This document shows, piece by piece, positions 33,578 to 42,069 of a DNA stretch of 64,000 nt. Made by a program: the position numbers and the translations under genes. Position 1 is the stretch's first letter, and each line of letters starts with the position of its first letter. The notes under the pieces were generated by a model. That model saw only the letters and a program-made list of their open reading frames with translations. It had not been told where the DNA came from and made no database searches. Location: the NCBI RefSeq assembly GCF_030127105.1, contig NZ_CP126161.1, positions 558,001 through 622,000 of the forward strand. Direction: 5' to 3'. This DNA is from Haloarcula pelagica (GTDB taxonomy: Archaea > Halobacteriota > Halobacteria > Halobacteriales > Haloarculaceae).

Positions 33578-35898
33578 CGGTCCTGGTCGACGCGATAGAT
33601 CGTCACGCCGCCGGTTTCTTTCGCCACCGTCGCACCCGGGAGTTCCCCGATAGTCACCGTTCCGTAGCGGTTGCGCTCGGCCGGCCCGACGTAGACGTAC
33701 GTGACATTGTACTTCGAGACGAGCCGTTGCTGTGCGCTCCGGTTGCCCGTGTAGATCGTCTCGACATCGCTGACCCGCTGCTGATAGACCGTGTTGTTCC
33801 GGTACTGCGCTTCGTGGTACCACCCCGCGACCGTCGGGAGGCCGGTCAGGCTCGCCGGCGCGCTGGCGCCCTTCCCGTCGGCCGGTGCCCACTGGTAGCC
33901 CGCCGGGGCGGCGGTGACGATGGTCGGCTGGCCCTCCCGGTCGTCCAGCCAGCGGATCGCCGCCGCCTCCTGGGGGTGGGCGTCGTCGACGTACGCCCGC
34001 CCGTTCAGCGTCAGCTCGCCGGCCCGGTCGGCGTGGTTCGACAGCGCGAACGCGCCGTACAGCGAGGTGGAGACGACCAGCAGCGCGACGAACGCTCGCA
34101 CGCCGATGGCAGCGCCGGTTCGTGCCCGGGCCGAAGACGGCCACGCGGGTCGCCAGCGGACCAGGAGCCAGCACAACACGGGGCCGACGGCGACCCCCCA
34201 GAGGATCCACACCTGCATGTAGGTCTTGAACACGGTGTTCATCCGGCCGATGTTCTCCCGGACGAAGACGAACTCGACGAGCAGGACGAGGCCCGCCCCA
34301 GCCAGGATCAGCACGGCTTCAAAGCCGACGGGGCGGTCCCCGCCGTCGGCCAGCGCGGGGACGCCGTCGAACCGCTCGGAGAGCGTCGGCCCGCGGGCCA
34401 GCAGCCAGGCGCCCACGAGCAGTGGGCCGATCAGGCCGACGGCAGCGATGTCGAGGGCCGCCGCGCCGGCGACGACGCCGACGGCGGCAGCGGCCGCCGC
34501 CAGCCGCGACCGGGCGTCCGACAGCGTCCCCGCGACGCGGGCGAACAGGTACAGCCCGAACGGGAGCACGAACGGGCCGTGAACCGCAAGCAGTTCCACG
34601 AGCGAACTCCGGTCGGGCAGGATCGCCAGTTCGCGACCGCTGGCCGGGCCGAGCCAGAACGGGAGCGACCAGAGTAGCCCGAACGCGAGGACGAGCACTG
34701 CGACCGCCAGTGCCGCGCCGATACGGACGAGTTCGCCTCCGACGCCGTCGACACGGGCCTGTCGGGCGTACCGCTCGGGCAGCAACGTCGTCGGCGGTGC
34801 CGGCGCGACGGCGACGGTCAGCATCGTGAGGCCGGCCACCGACGGGAACGACCAGGTGTTCGTCACCGCGACGATGCCGCCGACCGCCGGGAGCGCGCCG
34901 AACAGGAGCGCGAGCCGACGGCGGCGTTCGGCGGCCGGAGTCTGGTAGTAGCTGAAACACAGCGCGGCCGCAAGCAGGAGAAAGCCCGTGCTCATCATGT
35001 GGGCGTGGAGGTCGCCGTTGAGCCAGGAGAACAGCGGAAACTCGTCGATGACGGGCGCGATCGCGGGTTCGTATGCCGCGAAGTCGGCCGGGTCGTCCTG
35101 GATCACGCGGCTCGCGTCCCAGTAACTGAACGACGCCGGGCCGGCCGCAAGCCCGCCGAGTTCGCCCCCCGCCGCGTCCACGAGCGGCCCGGAGAGCGAG
35201 CCGGGCAAGAGCCAGACGAGGAACTTCGCCGGCGTCGAGAGGTTGCTGGCGAACCCGACGAAGAACGCAGCGAGGCCGGCCGAGAGTCGGCGCGGGAGGT
35301 CGCGGTCGGCGGCGACTGCCCCGGCGAGCCCGTAGGCAGCGGTCACGAGCGTGGCGTAGAACCCGGCCAGCGCGAGGTTGTAGGCGTACTCGCCGGCGGT
35401 GCCGGTCAGCCGGGCGAGCGTCGCGGCCAGGAGGTGACCGCCGTAGTAGTACGCGACCGGTTCGCCCGCGAACCACATGTCTTCGGGCGGGATCGTCTCG
35501 GCCCGCAGGAGCGACTGCAGGAGTCCGAAGTCGAGGAACTTCTCGCCCCCGATGGGGACGATCCCGGGATCGACGGCCCGGATCCAGACGACGAACAGGA
35601 ACGCGAGCGAGAAGACAGCGGCCACCTCCGCGTAGGTCCGACCGTCGACGGCCCACCCGCGGTAGGTCGCGGCGACGGTCACCGCGAGCAGGACGGCGAG
35701 TCCGAGCCAGACGCCCACCGTCAGGGAGAGCCGGCCGACGACGTAGACGACGAGCCACAGGACCGAGAGCGCGACCGGAACGCCGAACGCGGTCCCCTCG
35801 TCGGCAAAGCGCGGGAACAGGGCCGTCGCGGCCGTCGCCCCCGCATAGAGCAAGAGGAGATACAGGGCGAGCCACGTGGCGACGAGCGCAAACTCCAT
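33574..35898 (-). CDS. DUF2298 (YYY-type) large membrane protein
   Basis: The 774-residue protein has about 16-18 membrane helices and the AYYYGGH motif (Tyr150-Tyr152) after the third hydrophobic block, the signature of the Chlor_Arch_YYY/DUF2298 family. These resemble GT-C glycosyltransferases and probably transfer sugars from polyprenyl phosphate on the outer membrane face. Residues IGGEKFLDFGLL, about 115-127, include acidic positions in a first extracellular loop as GT-C enzymes have. The gene is divergent from a GT2 glycosyltransferase, consistent with a shared glycan pathway. Confidence 0.85.
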   Translation of the reverse strand: MEFALVATWLALYLLLLYAGATAATALFPRFADEGTAFGVPVALSVLWLVVYVVGRLSLTVGVWLGLAVLLAVTVAATYRGWAVDGRTYAEVAAVFSLAFLFVVWIRAVDPGIVPIGGEKFLDFGLLQSLLRAETIPPEDMWFAGEPVAYYYGGHLLAATLARLTGTAGEYAYNLALAGFYATLVTAAYGLAGAVAADRDLPRRLSAGLAAFFVGFASNLSTPAKFLVWLLPGSLSGPLVDAAGGELGGLAAGPASFSYWDASRVIQDDPADFAAYEPAIAPVIDEFPLFSWLNGDLHAHMMSTGFLLLAAALCFSYYQTPAAERRRRLALLFGALPAVGGIVAVTNTWSFPSVAGLTMLTVAVAPAPPTTLLPERYARQARVDGVGGELVRIGAALAVAVLVLAFGLLWSLPFWLGPASGRELAILPDRSSLVELLAVHGPFVLPFGLYLFARVAGTLSDARSRLAAAAAAVGVVAGAAALDIAAVGLIGPLLVGAWLLARGPTLSERFDGVPALADGGDRPVGFEAVLILAGAGLVLLVEFVFVRENIGRMNTVFKTYMQVWILWGVAVGPVLCWLLVRWRPAWPSSARARTGAAIGVRAFVALLVVSTSLYGAFALSNHADRAGELTLNGRAYVDDAHPQEAAAIRWLDDREGQPTIVTAAPAGYQWAPADGKGASAPASLTGLPTVAGWYHEAQYRNNTVYQQRVSDVETIYTGNRSAQQRLVSKYNVTYVYVGPAERNRYGTVTIGELPGATVAKETGGVTIYRVDQDR

Positions 35899-35994
35899 CA
35901 GTGGTGTGGCCGCGACCCGGGAGTATACGTCTTTTGCACGAGGCCGAGGTGCGCTCCGAACCGTTTTTACTCACCCGAATCGCACGATACCACA

Positions 35995-36762
35995 ATGTCG
36001 CCGACCGTCGGTGTCGTCGTCCCCGCCTACCGGCCCGACGTAGCCCAGCTCCGGCGCTACGTCCAGGCGATCGACGACACGCTCTCGCCGACGACGATCC
36101 TGGTCGAACTCGACGCTCCGAAACGCGGCGTCCCGGAACGGCTCGCAGACCTCCCCGCCCGCGTCGAATCGGTCCCCTACCGCCGCGGGAAAGGCGCGGC
36201 GATCACCGCCGGCTTCGAGCGGCTGGAGACCGACATCCTCGTGTTCGCCGACGCCGACGGCTCGACGCCGGTCGAGTCGCTCCAGGCAGTCGTCGATCCC
36301 GTACTGGACGGGTCGGCGGACCTCTCCGTCGGGTCGCGGCGTCACCCGGACGCGACCGTCGCCAGCCACCAGACCCGCGCCCGCCGGTTCCTCGGTGACG
36401 GGTTCGCCTGGCTGGCCGGCCAGCTGCTCAGCGTCCGGCTGTACGACTACCAGTGCGGTGCGAAAGCGATCGACGCCGACGCCTGGGAGCGCGTGCGTGC
36501 CCACCTCTACGAACCGGGGTTCGCCTGGGATGTCGAACTGGTGGCGATGGCGGGTGCGCTCGATCAGCGCGTGACGGAGGTGCCGATCGAGTGGGAGGAC
36601 AAACCCGGCTCGACAGTCTCGCCGGTTCGGACCTCGGTCGCTCTGTTTCGCGCGCTGCTCGCCGCCCGCCACCGCGCGAAACAGCTCCGGGATAGCACGC
36701 TCCACACGGCGATCGCTGCCCGCCGTGAGGAACCGACCGCGCTCGTCAAACGCGACCGATGA
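35995..36762 (+). CDS. family 2 glycosyltransferase (dolichyl-phosphate sugar synthase-like)
   Basis: The 255-residue GT-A enzyme has VGVVVPAYRP at the nucleotide-sugar fold start, FADADG (about 83-88) as the DxD metal motif, and the YDYQCGAKAID segment typical of dolichyl-phosphate mannose/glucose synthases. It probably charges dolichol phosphate with a sugar at the cytosolic membrane face. No membrane helix is predicted. The downstream gtrA-like gene overlaps by four bases (ATGA); GtrA proteins often partner such enzymes as flippases. A TTTTTAC stretch about 27 nt upstream fits a TATA element. Confidence 0.88.
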   Translation: MSPTVGVVVPAYRPDVAQLRRYVQAIDDTLSPTTILVELDAPKRGVPERLADLPARVESVPYRRGKGAAITAGFERLETDILVFADADGSTPVESLQAVVDPVLDGSADLSVGSRRHPDATVASHQTRARRFLGDGFAWLAGQLLSVRLYDYQCGAKAIDADAWERVRAHLYEPGFAWDVELVAMAGALDQRVTEVPIEWEDKPGSTVSPVRTSVALFRALLAARHRAKQLRDSTLHTAIAARREEPTALVKRDR

Positions 36763-37238
36763 CACCGCCCGAAGACCGTCTCCGTCAGGCCGTCCCCGAC
36801 AGGTTCGAGTCGCTCGTCTCGGGCGTGCGGTTCGGCCAGTTCGTCTCGGTCGGCGTCGTCGGCGCAGCGTGTGACACTACCGTCCTGCTCGTCCTGACCG
36901 AGGTGTTCGGCGTCCTCCCAGAACTGGCGACGCTCGCGGGGATCGAGACGGCGATCCTGGTCATGTTCGCGATCAACGAGCGCTGGACCTTCGCCGACGA
37001 GGGGGACCCGGAGTCGCTGCCGCGGCGCTTGCTCCGCTCACACGTCGTCCGTGCCGGCGGCTCGACGACGCAGTTTCTCGTCTTCGTCGTCATCTACCGG
37101 TTACTGTTCGTCCCCCTGTCTGTCGCCGGGATCGACCTCTGGATTCTCGTCGCCAAGGGAGGCGGGATCGGGCTCGGGATGCTCGTCAACTACGTCTTCG
37201 AGAGCATCTTCACCTGGCAGGTCCATCACGAGGAGTAG
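36759..37238 (+). CDS. GtrA-family membrane protein
   Basis: The 159-residue protein has four membrane helices (about 22-40, 45-65, 94-115 and 120-145). RFGQFVSVGVVGAACDTTVLLVL and NERWTFAD are characteristic of GtrA, and NYVFESIFTWQ closes the protein. GtrA proteins help move or act on polyprenyl-linked sugars. The start overlaps the GT2 stop codon (ATGA), so this pair is translationally coupled. The initiator tRNA begins 68 bp downstream. Confidence 0.88.
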   Translation: MTPPEDRLRQAVPDRFESLVSGVRFGQFVSVGVVGAACDTTVLLVLTEVFGVLPELATLAGIETAILVMFAINERWTFADEGDPESLPRRLLRSHVVRAGGSTTQFLVFVVIYRLLFVPLSVAGIDLWILVAKGGGIGLGMLVNYVFESIFTWQVHHEE

Positions 37239-37306
37239 CGCGTCACGAACTCACGGACGGCAGGTGAATCACAACCCTTAATGAGGGGCCTCGGTTACGA
37301 GGAAGT

Positions 37307-37381
37307 AGCGGGATGGGATAGCCAGGAGATTCCGGCGGGCTCATAACCCGCAGATCGGTAGTTCAAATCTACCTCCCGCTA
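37307..37381 (+). tRNA. initiator tRNA-Met (anticodon CAU)
   Basis: A complete cloverleaf of 75 nt: 7-bp acceptor AGCGGGA with TCCCGCT and discriminator A at 37381; D arm with GGATAGCC; anticodon CAT at 37342-37344 in loop CTCATAA; anticodon stem GCGGG/CCCGC; and T arm TTCAAAT. The A1-U72 pair and three consecutive G-C pairs in the anticodon stem are the marks of archaeal initiator tRNA. No intron. No CCA is encoded. The 3' end is repeated at 37480-37502. Confidence 0.95.
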
Positions 37382-37383
37382 TA
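37361..37383 (+). repeat. tRNA 3'-end direct repeat, copy 1 (within tRNA-iMet)
   Basis: This 23-bp unit starts GTTCAAATCTACCTCCC and ends CGCTATA. It covers the T arm and acceptor 3' half plus two flanking bases. A perfect second copy is 119 bp downstream. Such tRNA 3'-end duplications are the standard footprint of an integrative element, with one copy restoring the tRNA. Confidence 0.9.
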
Positions 37384-37387
37384 TTCT

Positions 37388-37411
37388 GTCGCTCACAACA
37401 TCGTGAGCGAC
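37388..37411. repeat. 9-bp inverted repeat between the tRNA-end repeats
   Basis: GTCGCTCAC (37388-37396) and GTGAGCGAC (37403-37411) are exact reverse complements with a 6-nt loop. The stem lies just after the tRNA and may aid 3'-end formation, or belong to the remnant between the repeats. A second, looser repeat (CCAGAC at 37441 with GTCTGG at 37469) follows. Confidence 0.8.
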
Positions 37412-37479
37412 GAATTCGTATGGAGAAGATTCGAACCCTGCCAGACAGAGCGAACGAAGTGAGCGGCCGTCTGGCTTCG

Positions 37480-37502
37480 GTTCAAATCTACCTCCCGCTA
37501 TA
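37480..37502 (+). repeat. tRNA 3'-end direct repeat, copy 2
   Basis: This exact copy of the 23-bp tRNA 3' end is preceded by TTCG instead of the tRNA sequence, so no tRNA is formed here. The 96 bp between the copies contain a fragment whose reverse strand resembles a T-loop (GGGTTCGAATC, 37425-37437) and two hairpins. The remaining 190 bp to the next gene hold nothing recognisable. Confidence 0.9.
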
Positions 37503-37695
37503 CGTTTGCTGCGAACGATTCCGTGAGCAGTAAATTCCGAACGGGTCGTTCGAACGAGAGAACACTGAGCGGCGGCGACGCGGTCGAGAACACCACCGGG
37601 TCGTTGTTACCACGCGAGAGAGCAGGGCGGCGCGGACCGGACAACGGTCGAGCGGGCAGAAGACTCACGTGTGAGACGGAACAGTGTCCGGGCGT

Positions 37696-38109
37696 ATGGA
37701 GACGACAGCGACCGACCCGGGTCGCTCGACGGCCACGCGGCGTGGATTCCTGGCCGCGGTGGGTGCTGGCGCCGTGGCAGGCTGTGCGGGCATCGATAGC
37801 GGGCCGGAGGGTGAAGGAGACACCGTCGAGATAATCCCGGTAAACGAGAGCGAGGACCCAGTGACGCTGGCGGTCAGGGTCGAAGACGCCGACGGCGAGG
37901 CGCTCATGAGTCGGGTCTACGACCTGCCGGCAGGGCACGCCGACGAGTCGGAAGGGGTCGACACGCCGCCGGCGACGGTCGTCGCGTTCACGCAGGACGG
38001 TCGCTCGAACGAGTGGGCCTACGAGCCCCGTCCCGACTTGGACTGTCCGGGACAGGATGTCGGGATCAGGGTGTCGGCCGACGGTATCGAACCGTGGTAC
38101 AGCTGTTGA
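37696..38109 (+). CDS. Tat-exported lipoprotein, unknown function
   Basis: The 137-residue protein has a textbook twin-arginine lipoprotein signal: TRRGFLAAVGAG with a lipobox AVAGC, so Cys (about residue 32) is lipid-modified and anchors the mature protein outside the membrane. The mature part is acidic with a beta pattern (VTLAVRVEDADG) and two C-terminal cysteines (LDCPGQDVG and the final Cys) that could form a disulfide. ATG 37696 is preferred over an upstream GTG at 37684. No family is recognised. Confidence 0.75.
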   Translation: METTATDPGRSTATRRGFLAAVGAGAVAGCAGIDSGPEGEGDTVEIIPVNESEDPVTLAVRVEDADGEALMSRVYDLPAGHADESEGVDTPPATVVAFTQDGRSNEWAYEPRPDLDCPGQDVGIRVSADGIEPWYSC

Positions 38110-38125
38110 GCGGTCGGCCGCCCGC

Positions 38126-38695
38126 TCAGCCGTCGCCGTTCTCGTCGACGACGACGACTTCGCCGTCCTCGACGGTGACGTTGATGAGCGTCTTGGCGTC
38201 GTAGCCGGCCTCGTCGAGTTTGTTCGGCCCGTCCTCTTTCTTGATGACGCAGACGACATCGCAGATGTCGGCGCCGATGTCCTCCAGCGCGCCGGTCAGC
38301 GCCGCGAGCGTGCCGCCCGTCGAGAGCACGTCGTCGAGCACGAGGACGCGGTCGCCCTCGTACACGTCGTTGACGTACATCTCGCTCTCGGAGTAGCCGG
38401 TGACCTGCGAGAGCGACACTTCGCCGTCGAGGCCGTACTGTCGCTTGCGGACGACCACGAGGGGGATGTCGGTCATCAGCGAGACCGCGGTCGAGAGGTG
38501 GATACCCATGGCGGCGGGCGTGACGATCTTGTCGACGCCGTCGATCTCGGCTTTGCGGATGATCTTGATGACTATCTCCCGGAGGAGTTCGGGGCGCAAC
38601 ATCGGCACGCCGTCGCTGATCGGGTGGACGAAGTAGTGGTAGCCGTCCTTCTCGATGATCGGTGCCTCAAGCAACGACGCTTTCAGCTTGTCCAT
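38126..38695 (-). CDS. hpt: hypoxanthine/guanine phosphoribosyltransferase
   Basis: This 189-residue enzyme salvages hypoxanthine and/or guanine by transfer to [17 protein letters not shown] (about 118-129) is the 13-residue PRPP-binding motif, and VRKRQYGL with the following segment matches the archaeal HGPRT-type family that resembles adenine phosphoribosyltransferase. No fused regulatory domain is present. It is convergent with the lipoprotein gene, stops 17 bp apart. Base specificity is not certain from sequence. Confidence 0.9.
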   Translation of the reverse strand: MDKLKASLLEAPIIEKDGYHYFVHPISDGVPMLRPELLREIVIKIIRKAEIDGVDKIVTPAAMGIHLSTAVSLMTDIPLVVVRKRQYGLDGEVSLSQVTGYSESEMYVNDVYEGDRVLVLDDVLSTGGTLAALTGALEDIGADICDVVCVIKKEDGPNKLDEAGYDAKTLINVTVEDGEVVVVDENGDG

Positions 38696-38739
38696 GTCGA
38701 CGGTACTCCGAGGCCGTACAAAAGTTCTCCGTCAGCGGG

Positions 38740-40608
38740 TCAGAACAGTTCCAGCAGTTGCCCGACGAAACGAACGATCGGGAGCGCGTGGCTGTTCCCG
38801 AGCGCGTAGTATTCGAGGACGGTCAGCCAGACGAAGATCGAGGTGACGCCGGTGGTAACACCGAGCAGGCCGGCCCCGGCACGGCCGATCCACCCGTCGC
38901 TCCGTTCGAGCAGTGCCCAGGCTCCGAGCGGGGCGGCCGTCCCCAGCGCGAGCAGCGCGTGGAACTGGAACGCTTCCCCGATCCCGTTGACCGAGAGCGC
39001 GACGACGGCCACGATCAGTTGCCCGCCGATCAGCAGCGTCGCGGCGAGCGCCCAGGCGAACGGCCGGGCGTGCCGTGAGAGCGTCTCGCGGACGGACGGC
39101 ACACGGAGGAGGAGGTAGATCCCCAGCGGATACAGGACGAACAGATACCGGACCGTCACCTGTGCGTGCAGCGGAAGCCGGGAGAGATAGAGCCCGCAGA
39201 CGCCCAGCGCGACCAGGACGACGTAGCTGTCGACGACTCGCGTCGCCGGGAGGACACGCTTCGGGCGTGTCAGTTCGTCCCGGCGGCGCCAGACCGCCGG
39301 AAGGAGGCCGACGGTCGCAGCGAGCAGCGGAGCCGACTCCAGCACGGCGAGGTTGACCGCCTCGGTGTTGTCGTTGTTCAGCGTCGCGGGCGCGCTCCCG
39401 GACCGGACGAACGTCAGGAACACGTCGCCGGGCCGGGAGAGGGCCGTCCTGAACCCGAGGAGCAGTTCGCCGCCGAGGAGGGTGAAGGGCCGCAGTGCCG
39501 TCGACAGCGGAGCCACCACAGAGCTACCATCGCCGGAGTTCGGGGCTGACGAACCGGTTGCCGCCTCCACGGCTGGCCCGGTGTTCCTCAGTAGCCGGGT
39601 CGGTGTCACTGGCGACCCGGTTACCAGCGTGTTCGTCACGAGGAACGGGACGAGCGCGAGCGCGGAGGCGAGCGCGATCGTCGCCAGCGCCCGGGGGCTG
39701 TTGTCGGCCGCCGTCGGAAGGTCGACTGCAGCCAGTGCGACACAGAGGAGGAGTGCCTCGGGTGCGTGGACCCAGGCGTAGAGCATCACGAGCGCGTAGG
39801 CCGACGCGCGGAACGCGGTCGAGCGACTGCCAACCCCGTCTCCGTCGGCGTCCCGACTCCGGTAGAGGCAGTACATGACCCCGACCGTCACCGTCGCCGT
39901 GAGGACGTGACGCTTCGGAACCGTCGCCCAGATCACCAGGGGTGACCCCAGGACGTACATCGTCGCGCCGGCAACTGCGATCCGGGGGCCGTCGACGCGA
40001 CGGAGGAGGCGATAGAGGACGACGGCGCCGAACGCGGCGACCGTCAGGTGGAACAGTTGGAGGGCGTAGAGCTCTGTCGCCCCATCGTCGACCGGTGTCG
40101 CGAGGAGGACGTTCACGCCGAACACACCGAGGACGAGGACGCTGCCGCCGACGACGAGACGCGGACGGTCGAGCAGTGTACCCCCCTGTGCGACGGCGCC
40201 GAGCGCGAGGAGCGCCCACAGTGCGGCGATCCCGATCCGCAGCGAGGCGACGGCACCGACCCCTTCGATCAGCGCCAGAAAGGGCAGCGAGAGGACGATC
40301 GCGCCGTAGTTCCGGGCGATCGTCCGGCCGTCGGATGCAGTGGCGCCGGGGGTATCGAGGCTCCCGCCGTAGGCGGGCTCGGTGTATCCGAGAGCGCCCT
40401 GGGAGACGGCGTGGAGCCCGTTGGCGAGCGTGTAGGTATCGGTAATGAAGATCGCAGTCCGCCAGCCGAGCACGAACAGACAGAGCGATGCCAGAAAGAT
40501 CGTCAGTCCGATCCTGTCGCCGAACAGCGCGGTCGTGAGCCGTGTCCGGGCCGAGTGCTCGGCTTCGGAGCCGGCCTGCCGAGCCTGGGAAAACTCGATA
40601 CTGCTCAT
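38740..40608 (-). CDS. large integral membrane protein (GT-C-like)
   Basis: The 622-residue protein has about 12-14 membrane helices. The first extracytoplasmic loop holds TYTLANGLHAVSQGALGYTEP, an aromatic- and acid-containing region reminiscent of GT-C glycosyltransferases, where an acidic residue is catalytic. A catalytic motif cannot be confirmed by eye. It overlaps the downstream secreted protein gene by four bases, and it lies beside three pilin genes. A role in glycosylating surface proteins is plausible but inferred. Confidence 0.72.
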   Translation of the reverse strand: MSSIEFSQARQAGSEAEHSARTRLTTALFGDRIGLTIFLASLCLFVLGWRTAIFITDTYTLANGLHAVSQGALGYTEPAYGGSLDTPGATASDGRTIARNYGAIVLSLPFLALIEGVGAVASLRIGIAALWALLALGAVAQGGTLLDRPRLVVGGSVLVLGVFGVNVLLATPVDDGATELYALQLFHLTVAAFGAVVLYRLLRRVDGPRIAVAGATMYVLGSPLVIWATVPKRHVLTATVTVGVMYCLYRSRDADGDGVGSRSTAFRASAYALVMLYAWVHAPEALLLCVALAAVDLPTAADNSPRALATIALASALALVPFLVTNTLVTGSPVTPTRLLRNTGPAVEAATGSSAPNSGDGSSVVAPLSTALRPFTLLGGELLLGFRTALSRPGDVFLTFVRSGSAPATLNNDNTEAVNLAVLESAPLLAATVGLLPAVWRRRDELTRPKRVLPATRVVDSYVVLVALGVCGLYLSRLPLHAQVTVRYLFVLYPLGIYLLLRVPSVRETLSRHARPFAWALAATLLIGGQLIVAVVALSVNGIGEAFQFHALLALGTAAPLGAWALLERSDGWIGRAGAGLLGVTTGVTSIFVWLTVLEYYALGNSHALPIVRFVGQLLELF

Positions 40609-41090
40609 TCGACGACCTCGACAGTCGTGTTCTGTGTAGCGACGCGTGAGCGACCATCAGTGTCTTCGATCCAGACCGACAGCCGCGCGTCGAACGCTGT
40701 CCGCTCGTCCGGAAGCTCCGCCAGAGAGTCGGACCGGAGCGTGGCTTCGTACCGAGTGCCCGTGTCGGGGGACAGGAAATGGGTCGTCCCGCGGGAGTAG
40801 TTCAGCGCAGGAATTTCGATCTTGTAGGTGAGCACCGGCGCGCCGTCGAACGTCCCGAACCGGACCGTCGCCGGCGGAACGACCAGATAGTCGCTCTCGG
40901 AGCCGAACCCGCCCCGCTCGATCGTCGCCCGCTCGGGGAACTCGACGCTGGCGACGGTGGCGGTGCCCTCGCCGTAGGCCGGTTGCTGTGCGTTCGTCAG
41001 CGAGAGACCGGGGACCAACGGCCCGGAGACGAGCGCCGTGACCACGACGAGTGCCCCGACGGCGACGACGACCCCACGCGTGGCGTCCAT
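40605..41090 (-). CDS. signal-anchored extracellular protein, unknown function
   Basis: The 161-residue protein has an N-terminal hydrophobic helix (about residues 8-30) and a beta-rich ectodomain (ATVASVEFPERATIERGGFG, ALNYSRGTTHFL). Several N-x-S/T sites occur (NYS, NTT). The first gene of this pair, it overlaps the stop with the start of the large membrane protein by four bases (ATGA), so both are probably made together. No family is recognised. It could be the protein partner or substrate of the membrane enzyme. Confidence 0.7.
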   Translation of the reverse strand: MDATRGVVVAVGALVVVTALVSGPLVPGLSLTNAQQPAYGEGTATVASVEFPERATIERGGFGSESDYLVVPPATVRFGTFDGAPVLTYKIEIPALNYSRGTTHFLSPDTGTRYEATLRSDSLAELPDERTAFDARLSVWIEDTDGRSRVATQNTTVEVVE

Positions 41091-41174
41091 CGTTACACTC
41101 CATTACGAGGACGGAAATAAACCCATCGCGGCGCTGTCGCTCTCCGATTGAAAAATACGAGAAGCGGCAGTCAG

Positions 41175-41636
41175 TTACGCGTTCGGCCCGGAGTCCTGCC
41201 CGAGGGTCGCGGAACTGTCACCTTCGGCCGCTTCGTAGACGATCCGGATGTCGTAGGTGCCGTCGGGAGCCGAACCAACTGAACCCGAAGTTCCGTCGAT
41301 GGTAATACCCTGCCCGGCACTCACTTCAGTGATACTACTGAGGTCACTCCAAGCCGCGTCGACATTCGTCCCCGAGGCGACCTGCCCACGCACGTACAGT
41401 TCACTCGCCTGGATGGTGTCACCACCGTCGTGGGTGACACTCAGTGAGTTCGGGCTGCCGGTGTCGTAGTCGAACGAGAAACTCGCCTGCGGCGTCGCGC
41501 TCTGTGTCTGGTCGCCCAGTCCAAGCACGAACGAGGCGATGACTGCCGCCAGGATGACCGTGATCGCGACCATCAGGATGACCCCGATGACCGGTGAGAC
41601 CGCGTCGTCGTCGTTGAACAGTTGTTTCAGATCCAT
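41175..41636 (-). CDS. pilA: PilA-type type IV pilin (1)
   Basis: The 153-residue prepilin starts [19 protein letters not shown], followed by the hydrophobic helix ending FVLGLG that is nearly invariant in haloarchaeal PilA adhesion pilins. Cleavage by the prepilin peptidase PibD is expected near the Asp-Ala-Val-Ser-Pro border. The exposed part has the THDGGD motif common in archaeal pilins and an acidic tail. The first 107 coding bases are close to those of the two pilins upstream (42473-42579 and 43807-43913), so the three are recent duplicates. Likely N-x-S/T sites are few. It is transcribed from its own promoter. Confidence 0.9.
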   Translation of the reverse strand: MDLKQLFNDDDAVSPVIGVILMVAITVILAAVIASFVLGLGDQTQSATPQASFSFDYDTGSPNSLSVTHDGGDTIQASELYVRGQVASGTNVDAAWSDLSSITEVSAGQGITIDGTSGSVGSAPDGTYDIRIVYEAAEGDSSATLGQDSGPNA

Positions 41637-42069
41637 TGTTGGTGGACACACCGGCTGTGTCGTCTGCGAGCGGCACTGTTCCGATAGGACGGGACAGGCG
41701 CCGGCTTCGCGTCGGTGTGCTGTCTCAGGGCAATGCGAGGGACCGTCTTATACCCGTATTACGTTTTAGCGGGTCAAGAACAGCCTGAACCCGAATCAAG
41801 ACGGTGCTGACCGGCACGAGATTCCGGCACAGCCAGCGAAATACTGCGGCACGAGGGCGGTGCAGTCGAAGTCCGGTTTTCATCGGTGATAATTGGCCGG
41901 GTGAGACAGTCAGTATCGCAGTTATACAGCGTGGTCGGCGAGCGGCGCTCCCCTTCACACTCGTTCCGAACCACTGACACAGCCAGTCAGTGCTGGCGTC
42001 CGCCGATCGACAGCACCGCGCCTCGATGATCGGTGCGACTGCACGAACGCGGTGAAAGACGGATCGAGG
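41637..42069. other. 433-bp intergenic region with pilin 1 promoter
   Basis: I see no gene here. The pilin 1 promoter lies near 41747-41753 and gives a leader of about 85 nt. Two short minus-strand frames of 68 and 77 codons are present but have no family-like features or typical haloarchaeal composition and are not called. CGGCACGAG occurs twice (41813 and 41849) without further structure. Confidence 0.5.
41747..41753 (-). promoter_or_regulatory. TATA box of pilin 1
   Basis: GTATAAG on the minus strand, about 114 nt upstream of the pilin 1 start. It implies a transcript leader of about 87 nt, long for haloarchaea. Confidence 0.5.

Noticed and set aside
37441-37502. second tRNA gene suggested by a tRNA 3'-end sequence
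   Set aside because: Only the T-arm/acceptor end is present; there is no anticodon or D arm upstream, so it is a duplicated fragment.
41725-41980. two short minus-strand frames (68 and 77 codons) upstream of pilin 1
   Set aside because: No start context, no haloarchaeal acidity and no recognisable motif; likely chance frames in intergenic DNA.
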